In this document: positions 56,916 to 64,000 of the stretch, piece after piece
Position numbering within the stretch: the stretch's first letter is position 1
Layout of the letters: every line of letters starts with the position of its first letter
Assembly (NCBI GenBank): GCA_030832605.1
Contig: JAURIU010000002.1
Coordinates: forward strand, 1-64,000
Source of the DNA: Rhodoluna sp.
Lineage (GTDB): Bacteria; Actinomycetota; Actinomycetes; Actinomycetales; Microbacteriaceae
Reading direction: 5' to 3'
Length of the DNA stretch: 64,000 nt
Made by a program: the position numbers and the translations under genes
The notes under the pieces: model-generated
What the model saw: only the letters and a program-made list of their open reading frames with translations
Told to the model about the DNA's origin: nothing
Database searches by the model: none

Positions 56916-59618
56916 ATGTCTTCTACCTTCAAGCGCGCCATCGGCTTTTTTGTCAGCCTCTTTATGGCCTTCGGATTCATCTCGGCGACCGCAAGTTCTG
57001 CAAGCGCTCTGCCAGAGAACGTCACTCTAACTGTTCACTACAACCGCACGGCGGGGGACTACGAGGGCTGGAATGTTTACCTCTGGCGCAACGTCGATGG
57101 CAATGGTGACAAAGAGGTAAAGGCGGCAGGTTTTGATTTCACTACCGAAGATGATTTCGGCAAGATTGCCGTTGCGCAAGTAGACGCCATGGCCGCATTC
57201 AAGGACCTTGGTTTCATTATTCGTAAGGGCGCTTGGGTAAAGAAGGAGGGCCCGGCCTGTGGCCCAACCAAGAACGGTGACCGCTTCGCGACCATCGCAG
57301 AGTCTGGAATTGCAGAGATTTGGATCAAGCAAGACGACTGCACCATCTACACCGAAGCACCGACTGTAGAACCTCCAAAGCCAGCAATCGTTAGCGCAAG
57401 CATCGACGACCTTAACAAAATCACCGTAGTTCTCAACCAGCAGTTCCAGCCAGTCGCCAACAGCGCCAACGGTTTTACCGTCTCTGGTGGATTGACCGTC
57501 ACATCGGTCGCACTAAAGGGTGGAAACGGAACCTCTTCGAGCATGCTCACTTTGACACTCAGTGATGAGATCGAGTTCGGTACCAGCTACACGGTCACCC
57601 ACACCGGACCTGATGCCGATTCAACCTTTGGAACCAAAGCTGCCTCTGTAGGTAACGTTATGAACTCTGATGGTTTCAACGACGCCTTCCACTACACCGG
57701 AAACGACCTCGGTGCAACGTACACCAAGGCTTCAACTACTTTCCGTGTTTGGGCACCAACCGCTTCTGACGTCAAACTAGCTACCTTCGAGTCGGCTACT
57801 TCGTCATCGGCTACCGCTACCGAGTACCAGATGGTCAAGGGACTCAAGGGAACCTGGCTTGTTACGCTTCAGGGCGACAAGGCCGGAACTATCTACGCCT
57901 ACCGAGTCACTCGAAACGGCGAAAAGGTCGGTGTAATCGACCCGTATGCTCGCGCCAGCACCGTAAATGGCGGACGTGGAGTGGTGGTTGACCTTGATGC
58001 AACCAACCCAGCGAACTGGTCAGAGACTAAGCCTGCATTCAGCGGCCGCAACGTGGATGCTTCGTTCTATGAGCTTCACGTTCGTGACTTCTCGAAAGAC
58101 GCTTCCAGCGGAATCTCGGCTAAGAACCGCGGTAAGTACACCGCGTTCACCGAGAACAACACCAGCTTCAGCTGGTCGGTAACTACGACCGACTCGAAGA
58201 CCAAAAAGAAGGTAACCAAGAAGTACACCACCAAGACCGGAATTTCAGCGATCAAGGACCTGGGCATCACGCACGTTCAGTTGCTACCGATCTACGACTT
58301 CGCATCTGGTGGAGACGAAACCAGTCCTTCCTTCAACTGGGGCTACGACCCAGACAACTACAACGTTCCAGAGGGTCAGTATTCGACCGACCCAACCAAC
58401 CCAACCAAACGCATCAACGAGTTGAAGCAGGCCGTTCAGGCAATGCACGACAACAAGTTGCGCGTGATCATGGACGTTGTTTACAACCACGTAGCCAATG
58501 CCGGCAACTTCTCGTACGAGCAGATCGTGCCTGGCTACTTCTTTAGAACCGATGACACCGGAGCGCTTCTAAACGGCACCGGCTGTGGCAACGAAGTTGC
58601 TTCGGAGCGAGCCATGGTGAGCAAGTTCATCGTCGACTCTGTCAAGTACTGGGCGACCGAGTACAACCTAGACGGCTTCCGTTTCGACCTGATGGGCATC
58701 CTAGATGTAACCACCATGCAGAACGTTCGTGAAGAGCTAGACAAGATTGACCCAAGCATCATCGTTATCGGTGAGGGCTGGAACATGGGTGGGCTGCCTG
58801 AAGACCAGCGCGCGACCCAGGTCAACATTTCTAAGCTCGACGGAATCGCCGCCTTCAACGACCAGATTCGCGATGGCATCAAGGGTTCTGTGTTCAACGC
58901 AGACGAAAAGGGCTGGGCAACCGGCAACACCGGACGCCGCGGTGACGTTGTTGCCGGTATCACCGGAAACGTGGCATACAGCGCCTCAGTAACCGCCAAC
59001 TGGATTACTAATGACCCGGGCCAGTCGGTTAGCTACGTTGAAGCTCACGACAACCTAACCCTTGCCGACAAGCTGTTCTCTTCGGTAAACACCAACGCAA
59101 CAACTCGTTCGAAGTTGCACCGCTTTGCATCGTCGATTGCGTTCCTAGCTCAGGGTCTGCCGTTCATTCACGCAGGTCAGGAGGTTGAGCGCACGAAGGG
59201 TGGTGATGACAACTCCTACCAGTCGAGCGACTCTGTGAACTCGATGAAATACAAGCAGCGCGTCACCTACGCGACTTCGTTGAACTACTTCAAGGGTTTG
59301 ATTTCGCTTCGCAAGGCACACCCTGCGTTCCGCATGGCAACCACCAGCGACATCAAGAAGAACCTAACTTTCTTGAACACCTCTGACACCGTGATTGCCT
59401 ACAAGCTAAACGGTGCCGGTGTTGGCGACAAGTGGGGAACCATCGTGGTTATTCACAACGCGGGCAATTCAAGCGCAAGCGTGACTTTGCCAGGCGGAAA
59501 GGCCAACTGGAAGGTCGTTGTGAACGGCGACAAGGCCGGAGTTGCGACACTGGCTACCTTGAAAGCCACAAACAAGGCTACGGTTCCAGCAGGAACCACC
59601 TTGGTGGTTTACAAGTAG
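56916..59618 (+). CDS. secreted type I pullulanase (GH13)
   Basis: A 900-residue starch-debranching enzyme that hydrolyses alpha-1,6 links. A Sec signal peptide ends at about residue 31 (ASA then LPEN). Then come a CBM41-like starch-binding domain (about 33-150), a Pro linker and Ig-like domain (about 157-245), a CBM48 domain (about 260-370) and the GH13 barrel. Motifs: NWGYDPDNYN near 475-484, VVYNHV near 521, GFRFDLMG with the nucleophile Asp near 590, VIGEGWNMG with the acid Glu near 619, VEAHDN near 708. A beta-sandwich closes the protein. No LPxTG motif, S-layer domain or C-terminal span is seen, so it should be released or held only by its binding domains. Confidence 0.92.
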   Translation: MSSTFKRAIGFFVSLFMAFGFISATASSASALPENVTLTVHYNRTAGDYEGWNVYLWRNVDGNGDKEVKAAGFDFTTEDDFGKIAVAQVDAMAAFKDLGFIIRKGAWVKKEGPACGPTKNGDRFATIAESGIAEIWIKQDDCTIYTEAPTVEPPKPAIVSASIDDLNKITVVLNQQFQPVANSANGFTVSGGLTVTSVALKGGNGTSSSMLTLTLSDEIEFGTSYTVTHTGPDADSTFGTKAASVGNVMNSDGFNDAFHYTGNDLGATYTKASTTFRVWAPTASDVKLATFESATSSSATATEYQMVKGLKGTWLVTLQGDKAGTIYAYRVTRNGEKVGVIDPYARASTVNGGRGVVVDLDATNPANWSETKPAFSGRNVDASFYELHVRDFSKDASSGISAKNRGKYTAFTENNTSFSWSVTTTDSKTKKKVTKKYTTKTGISAIKDLGITHVQLLPIYDFASGGDETSPSFNWGYDPDNYNVPEGQYSTDPTNPTKRINELKQAVQAMHDNKLRVIMDVVYNHVANAGNFSYEQIVPGYFFRTDDTGALLNGTGCGNEVASERAMVSKFIVDSVKYWATEYNLDGFRFDLMGILDVTTMQNVREELDKIDPSIIVIGEGWNMGGLPEDQRATQVNISKLDGIAAFNDQIRDGIKGSVFNADEKGWATGNTGRRGDVVAGITGNVAYSASVTANWITNDPGQSVSYVEAHDNLTLADKLFSSVNTNATTRSKLHRFASSIAFLAQGLPFIHAGQEVERTKGGDDNSYQSSDSVNSMKYKQRVTYATSLNYFKGLISLRKAHPAFRMATTSDIKKNLTFLNTSDTVIAYKLNGAGVGDKWGTIVVIHNAGNSSASVTLPGGKANWKVVVNGDKAGVATLATLKATNKATVPAGTTLVVYK

Positions 59619-59632
59619 TTCAAAACTAAAGA

Positions 59633-61201
59633 TCAGTGGCGGGTGAACAGTGTTTGCCCGCCACTTATCGTTTTAACCACGTGGATGCTCGGCAGCAGCG
59701 TCGCGTCTTCGAACGGGTCAGCATCCAGCACCACAAAGTCTGCGGCGTTACCCGGTAGCAGTGAACCGCGGTTGGTTATACCGATTTGCTCAGAGCTCGC
59801 TGCACTGTAGGCGTTGAGAGCTTGCTCGAGAGATATCGCTTGTTTTACGTTGTGTCGCTCGGTCTCGCCTGGAACCTGCCTTTTTACGGCCGTAAACGCT
59901 CCGAGAAGCGGATTTGGGTCGCTAACCGGCCAGTCACTTCCAAAGCTGATCTTCGCGCCTGCGTCGACCACATCGCGAATGCGATAAAGCTCTTCGACTC
60001 GGCTACCTAGGTGCGGGCGGCAAGAGTTCAACATGCCGTCTGGTCTGCCCCAGAGTGGCTGAAAATTTGCGACAACGTCGAGTTTTGCGAAGCGGTCGAC
60101 ATCTTGGTCGTGAACCAGTTCGAGGTGAGCCATCACGGCAGGCAAGGGGAGCGAGCCCAACTGCTTAGTGCAATGCTCAACGGCATCTAGAGCGAGCGTG
60201 CTGGCCGCGTCGCCAATGGCGTGAAGGTGCAGCTGAAAACCCGCCCTCGAGGCAGCTAACGTCGCCTCAAGAAGGTTCTCGCGGGTCCAAACCGGGTTAC
60301 CAAACTCACCGGTCGACTCATAGGCCTGCGAAACCGATGCGGTAGCGCTGCCGAATACGCCGTCCAAGAAAAACTTCACCGTCCGGGCGTGCAGCAGGGG
60401 GTTGCCAATTCGCACGGCTTCGGCGCGAGCATCCGTGCTCTCGGTCAGACGGGTATGCCAATTGCTTGGTTGCCACCAGAACCCCAGGTTGGTGTAAACC
60501 TTGAGCCTCGCCTGAGCTGCGGCTTGCAAATAAACCCCCGCCAAGTCATCATCAACCCAGGCGTCTTGCACCGCCGTTATGCCTAACCGAAGCATTTCGT
60601 CGTGTGACCATTCGAGAGCCGCGAACTCCTGCGCGAGCGAAGGCTTGGGTTGGTGGTTGAAAATCAAGTCTTTTGCATCGGTCTCGCGAAAGACTCCCGT
60701 TGGTCTTCCATCGGCGTCAACATCGACAACACCTTCAGAAACTTCAGACGCACGTTCACTAACGCCGGCGCGACGCATGGCCTCGGTGTTCACCCAAATG
60801 GTGTGGTGGTCGTCGCCGTGCAGAATGACTGGTCGATCTGGCGCAACTTCGTCGAGCCAAGTTGCCAAAAACTTTCCGTCAGGCAAAATGCTTCGGTCAT
60901 AAGCGCCGCCGATTACCCAGTCATCGCCCGGGTTTGCTGCCATCCAAGCGGCGACCGCTTGCTGAATTTCTCGGATGCTGCGAGCCGTTGTAATCGCCGG
61001 CCCGGCGTGTTCGCGCCCTGCCAGAACCGGATGCGCGTGGCCGTCGGTGAACGCTGGAACGATGACCGCACCGGCGCAGTCGATTACCTCATCGCAATCA
61101 ATCTCGTTCGAAGCAATCTGTTTGCCGTCAACCGTTAGGCTGTGCGAAAAACCTAGCCCAGCACCGAGCCAAACCTTGGCGTTACTGTAGCGGGTTGGCA
61201 C
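59633..61201 (-). CDS. amidohydrolase family protein (YtcJ-like)
   Basis: A 522-residue metal hydrolase of the Amidohydrolase_3 branch. The HxH metal motif is in FTDGHAHPVLAG near 52-63, LHLHAIGDAAS and MAHLELVHDQD supply further His ligands, and FGSDWPVSDPNPL gives the last Asp. The GNAADFVVLDADPF segment of the small beta domain is typical. Substrates of this branch (N-substituted formamides, cyclic amides) are poorly known. I use GTG 61201 with GAGG upstream, overlapping tdk by 20 bases; an ATG at 61237 would overlap it by 56. It appears to be cotranscribed with tdk. Confidence 0.82.
   Translation of the reverse strand: MPTRYSNAKVWLGAGLGFSHSLTVDGKQIASNEIDCDEVIDCAGAVIVPAFTDGHAHPVLAGREHAGPAITTARSIREIQQAVAAWMAANPGDDWVIGGAYDRSILPDGKFLATWLDEVAPDRPVILHGDDHHTIWVNTEAMRRAGVSERASEVSEGVVDVDADGRPTGVFRETDAKDLIFNHQPKPSLAQEFAALEWSHDEMLRLGITAVQDAWVDDDLAGVYLQAAAQARLKVYTNLGFWWQPSNWHTRLTESTDARAEAVRIGNPLLHARTVKFFLDGVFGSATASVSQAYESTGEFGNPVWTRENLLEATLAASRAGFQLHLHAIGDAASTLALDAVEHCTKQLGSLPLPAVMAHLELVHDQDVDRFAKLDVVANFQPLWGRPDGMLNSCRPHLGSRVEELYRIRDVVDAGAKISFGSDWPVSDPNPLLGAFTAVKRQVPGETERHNVKQAISLEQALNAYSAASSEQIGITNRGSLLPGNAADFVVLDADPFEDATLLPSIHVVKTISGGQTLFTRH
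59636..59664. terminator. possible terminator hairpin between pullulanase and amidohydrolase genes
   Basis: GTGGCGGG (59636-59643) and CCCGCCAC (59657-59664) form a perfect 8-bp stem with a 13-base loop. It covers the last codons of the minus-strand gene and is followed on the plus strand by TTATCGTTTT, so it may end transcripts from either side. The T-tract is imperfect. Confidence 0.4.
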
Positions 61202-61799
61202 CAGCGGCCTCGCACTCTTTGAAGTAGCAGCTGGCACAAAGCGACTCGTAGGTCACCACATCGCCGTCAATGGCGACCTGGTTGCCGGTGAAGATAAAGT
61301 CACCGCCGAGCTTGCGTGCGTTGAACATGGCCTTCTTGCCACAGCGGCAAATGGTCTTCAGCTCTTCGAGTGTGTGGGCAATCTCCAGTAGGCGCAGAGA
61401 GCCAGGAAATCCCTTGGTCTGAAAGTCGGTGCGAATGCCGTATGCGAGAACCGGCACACCGTCTAGAACTGCAATCTCGAGTGCTTGGTTCACCTGGTCG
61501 CGAGTCAAAAACTGCGCTTCGTCGATTAGCAGGCAAGAGATGGGGGAGTTGCTTCTGGCTCGATGCTCGTTGGCCAACAAGGTGAATTCGACCCGAAGGT
61601 TTTCATTCGGCGAGACCAGCAGGTCAACGCTGCGTTCGACGCCGAGGCGAGACACAATCGCGTCTTCGCCTTTGCTGTCGGTGTTTGGCTTTGCCAGAAT
61701 CACGGCTTGACCGCGCTCCTCATAGTTGTGGGCAACTTGCAACAGCGCCGTACTCTTTCCAGAGTTCATCGCACCGTGTCTGAAGTAAAGTTTCGCCAT
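61182..61799 (-). CDS. tdk: thymidine kinase
   Basis: A 205-residue type II thymidine kinase. The P-loop is GAMNSGKST at 9-17, the Mg-binding LIDEAQFL near 88-95, and zinc ligands lie in CRCGKK and CASC near the C-terminus. It phosphorylates thymidine for salvage. I start at ATG 61799, where AGGAGG lies 7 nt upstream; the frame is open further back without a better site. TAGGGT about 25 nt upstream of the ATG is a possible -10 box. Confidence 0.95.
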   Translation of the reverse strand: MAKLYFRHGAMNSGKSTALLQVAHNYEERGQAVILAKPNTDSKGEDAIVSRLGVERSVDLLVSPNENLRVEFTLLANEHRARSNSPISCLLIDEAQFLTRDQVNQALEIAVLDGVPVLAYGIRTDFQTKGFPGSLRLLEIAHTLEELKTICRCGKKAMFNARKLGGDFIFTGNQVAIDGDVVTYESLCASCYFKECEAAGANPLQ

Positions 61800-61832
61800 C
61801 TCGTAGCCTCCTAGAAACCACCCTAAACGACT

Positions 61833-61861
61833 TTGACAGCAGCGCATCGAAGGCGTAACCT
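61833..61861 (+). promoter_or_regulatory. strong promoter upstream of the DUF3145 gene
   Basis: TTGACA (61833-61838), a 17-base spacer and TAACCT (61856-61861): a consensus -35, ideal spacing and a TAnnnT -10. The transcript would have a leader of about 60 nt before the TTG start at 61928. The same 128-bp region also drives tdk in the other direction. Confidence 0.75.
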
Positions 61862-61927
61862 AGAGCCTCACGCATTGGTCGCTTAGGTCGTAAGGGAAGA
61901 CGTACCTAGAAAAGCGAGGTGTGTGCG

Positions 61928-62395
61928 TTGAGCAATAACAACTGCTCGTTCCTGATCGTGCACGAAGCCGATTCGGGTCGACTTGGGCTGATTCGAGCTC
62001 TCATTCAATCGCGTCTTCCTGACGCCGACTTTGGCGACTCATCCGCTCTTGTAGAGGCATCTTTTGCCGCAACTTCAACTCAGGCTATCGATTTAGTAAC
62101 CGCCATTTCCAAACTTGGCGACGTGACTTTCGAGATGATTTGCCTAGACGGCACGGATGCTCGCCGCTGGGTCTTCGTGCCAACCCTCGGCCTTGGCTCG
62201 GTAGCCATCGACCAAGCGGGCAACCACATCCTGGGTGAAAACGAGTTGCTCGAGCTCGTGCGTCGCGCGAACCACAACGGTCTCAAATTGGAACGACTAA
62301 TTCGGCAGGCGCTGTTGAGCTCATGGGATGAGTGTCTCGAAGAACTTCGCGAAAAGCAGCTTGACTATGCCGGTTCGGCTCGTCGTGTTGGCTAG
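61928..62395 (+). CDS. DUF3145 family protein
   Basis: A 155-residue protein whose C-terminal half resembles DUF3145: VTFEMI followed by RRWVFVPTLGLGSVAIDQAGN, then ELLELVRRA, and the ending SSWDECLEELR ... RRVG. DUF3145 genes lie beside fabF in many actinobacteria, as here, but their role is unknown. The N-terminal half is diverged. The start is TTG 61928 with GAGG 8 nt upstream; GTG 61919 is in frame but overlaps that site. Its stop overlaps the convergent fabF by 4 bases. Confidence 0.7.
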   Translation: MSNNNCSFLIVHEADSGRLGLIRALIQSRLPDADFGDSSALVEASFAATSTQAIDLVTAISKLGDVTFEMICLDGTDARRWVFVPTLGLGSVAIDQAGNHILGENELLELVRRANHNGLKLERLIRQALLSSWDECLEELREKQLDYAGSARRVG

Positions 62396-63627
62396 TACTT
62401 TCTGAACGCTATAACGGCGTTGTGGCCACCAAAGCCAAACGAGTTGCTGATGGCGAGTAGGTTCTCACCTTTGAACTCGCGCGGGCTGACCACAACATCC
62501 AACGGAATCTCAGGGTCTTGATCGTCAAGGTTGATGGTCGGTGGAATCACGCCTTCGTGCAGTGCCAAAACTGTGAAGATTGCCTCGATTGCACCAGCGC
62601 CGCCTAGCAGGTGGCCGGTCGATGACTTGGTTGCTGTTACGGCAATGCCCGGCAGTAGGTCTCCAAATACTCGCTTTAGCGCGTTGTACTCAGCGATGTC
62701 GCCAACCGGGGTAGAGGTAGCGTGCGCATTGATGTGCTTGACGTCTTCGATCGTCGCGCCAGCCTGCTTCAAGGTGGCTAGAACCGCACGTGCAGCGCCC
62801 GAACCTTCAGGGTCTGGAGCTGTGATGTGATACGCGTCAGAGGTGACGGCACCGCCGGCTAGTTCGGCATAAATCTTTGCGCCGCGAGCCAGGGCGTGTT
62901 CTTCGGTTTCAAGAACAAGAGCTGCGCCACCTTCACCCATCACGAATCCGTCTCGGTTCGAGTCGTATGGGCGTGATGCTCGAGCGGGTTCATCGTTTCG
63001 CTTTGAGAGCGCGTGCATCGCTGCGAACGCAGAAACAGGCAGTGCGTGAATCGCGGCCTCACAGCCACCGGCAACAACGATGTCAACTTCGCCGGTTTGC
63101 AGGCGGTTGTATGCGTTGGCGATCGCTTCGGTAGAGGATGCACACGCAGACACTGCGGTTCGAACTCCGCCGCGCGCGGCGATGTCCATTCCAACCGCAG
63201 CAGCAGGGCCGTTAGGCATAAGCATTGGAACCGTCATTGGTAGAACGCGGCGTGGGCCACGTTCTTTCAGTGTGTCGAATGCGTCGAGGAGCGTCCAGAC
63301 ACCACCGATACCGGTTGAGAACTCGACCGCGAGGCGCTCGGGGGCGACTTCGGGGCTACCCGCGTCGGCCCAAGCCTCTCGGGCTGAGATCATTGCGAAC
63401 TGGCTCGATGGGTCAAGACGTTTTACCTCTTGTGGGGTTAGCACGTCGGCCGAAGCAACCGCTGCCTGACCGGCAAAGGTGACTGGCACCTCATACTGCG
63501 CGATCCATTCCTTTTCGATGGTTGAGATGCCAGACTCGCCGGCCAGCAAACGCTGCCAGGTAGTTTTGACGTCACCACCTAGAGGAGTGGTCGCACCGAT
63601 TCCGGTGACAACGATTTTCTTCGACAC
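62392..63627 (-). CDS. fabF: beta-ketoacyl-ACP synthase II
   Basis: A 411-residue condensing enzyme for fatty acid elongation. The Cys-His-His triad is complete: Cys162 in TAVSACASSTEA, His302 in NAHATSTPVGD and His339 in KSSTGHLLGGAG. The gatekeeper loop region GFGGHNAVIAF ends the protein. It is the third gene of fabH-acpP-fabF, 21 bp after acpP. Confidence 0.97.
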   Translation of the reverse strand: MSKKIVVTGIGATTPLGGDVKTTWQRLLAGESGISTIEKEWIAQYEVPVTFAGQAAVASADVLTPQEVKRLDPSSQFAMISAREAWADAGSPEVAPERLAVEFSTGIGGVWTLLDAFDTLKERGPRRVLPMTVPMLMPNGPAAAVGMDIAARGGVRTAVSACASSTEAIANAYNRLQTGEVDIVVAGGCEAAIHALPVSAFAAMHALSKRNDEPARASRPYDSNRDGFVMGEGGAALVLETEEHALARGAKIYAELAGGAVTSDAYHITAPDPEGSGAARAVLATLKQAGATIEDVKHINAHATSTPVGDIAEYNALKRVFGDLLPGIAVTATKSSTGHLLGGAGAIEAIFTVLALHEGVIPPTINLDDQDPEIPLDVVVSPREFKGENLLAISNSFGFGGHNAVIAFRKY

Positions 63628-63648
63628 GGTTGCTATACCCGCGTGTGA

Positions 63649-63894
63649 CTAGCTAGCGCTAACGATGAAGTTAACGGCGTCGCCAACGGTCTCGAGGTTC
63701 TTTACCTCTTCGTCAGGAATCTTGACGCCGAACTTGTCTTCGCAGTTCACAACGATGGTCATCATCGAGATCGAGTCGATGTCGAGGTCGTTGGTGAAGT
63801 GCTTGTCTAGAGCTACGGCGTCGGTTGCGATGCCGGTTTCTTCGTTTACGATCTCGGCCAGACCAGCGAGAACTTCAGTCTGCGAAAGTGCCAT
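63649..63894 (-). CDS. acpP: acyl carrier protein
   Basis: An 81-residue acidic four-helix carrier. Ser41 in LDIDSISMM accepts the phosphopantetheine arm. AAGGAG lies before the ATG. It is 39 bp after fabH and shuttles acyl chains between FabH, FabF and the other enzymes of the type II system. Confidence 0.97.
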   Translation of the reverse strand: MALSQTEVLAGLAEIVNEETGIATDAVALDKHFTNDLDIDSISMMTIVVNCEDKFGVKIPDEEVKNLETVGDAVNFIVSAS

Positions 63895-63933
63895 GGGGGT
63901 TTCTCCTTATTGGTTGATTTACCATTACTGATT

Positions 63934-64000
63934 TTAGGGCAGGACTACCACTTGGGCGGCGAAGGCAAGCCCTGCGCCAAAACCAATTTCAAGTGCGTAC
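63934..64000 (-). CDS. fabH: beta-ketoacyl-ACP synthase III, C-terminal end (partial)
   Basis: Only the last 21-22 codons are inside the window, read from the window edge to the stop at 63936-63934. The ending YALEIGFGAGLAFAAQVVVLP is, in its second half, the usual FabH C-terminus (GFGAG...AAQVVVLP). FabH starts fatty acid synthesis by condensing acyl-CoA with malonyl-ACP. The order fabH-acpP-fabF supports the call. Confidence 0.85.
   Translation of the reverse strand, partial: YALEIGFGAGLAFAAQVVVLP

Overview
The window is a dense, mostly housekeeping stretch of an actinobacterial chromosome. Gene order (ileS-folC-DUF4233-ndk, then a VKOR gene beside rne-rplU-rpmA-obgE-proBA-nadD-rsfS), GTG/TTG starts, -10 boxes of the form TAnnnT lying 5-8 nt upstream of start codons, SOS and CIRCE operators of Gram-positive type, and moderate rather than very high GC point to Microbacteriaceae. 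The small intergenic gaps and many 1-20 bp gene overlaps resemble the streamlined freshwater lineages of that family (Rhodoluna/Aquiluna-like). The genus is my inference.

Layout. 1-7.2 kb: ileS end, folC, DUF4233, ndk, a small-molecule kinase, VKOR (minus), rne, rplU-rpmA with promoter and terminator. 7.2-14.6 kb: obgE, proB, proA, a tiny His-rich membrane protein, nadD, a Glu/Pro-rich tail-anchored protein, rsfS, tRNA-Ala, deoC, a Bax-inhibitor-1 protein. 14.6-19 kb (minus): an SOS module, DUF6504-dnaE2 behind a LexA box, followed upstream by an SRAP gene. 19-21.2 kb: divergent pabC/pabB. 21.2-29.2 kb: leuS, comEA-comEC-holA-MFS, rpsT. 29.4-39.2 kb: lepA, hemW, CIRCE-hrcA-dnaJ-rsmE-HIT-phoH-ybeY-corC-era. 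39.2-49.3 kb: a leucine attenuation leader and leuA, then recO-uppS, glyS-dusB-dgt-dnaG and a 2-hydroxyacid dehydrogenase. 49.4-55.5 kb: tRNA-Asn, a degenerate two-component pair fused in one operon with azlC-azlD, def, a DMT transporter, a glycosyltransferase, tRNA-CAU. 55.5-59.6 kb: a Gfo/Idh/MocA oxidoreductase bracketed by the intact tRNA and a decayed copy of it, then a secreted pullulanase. 59.6-64 kb: amidohydrolase, tdk, DUF3145, and the fabH-acpP-fabF fatty acid synthesis operon.

There is no CRISPR array, insertion sequence, phage or intergenic stretch over 300 bp. The parts that merit a second look are the SOS module lacking an adjacent imuB; the leuA leader peptide that itself appears to be leaderless; the sensor kinase without its phospho-acceptor His paired with a receiver lacking its invariant Lys; the tRNA/pseudo-tRNA bracket; and the word GGATGCTC, which I counted 21 times on both strands together, about ten times the uniform expectation, in a window that also carries DNA-uptake genes.

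All identifications rest on reading motifs and overall resemblance by eye; no database search was run. Counts and alignments are manual.
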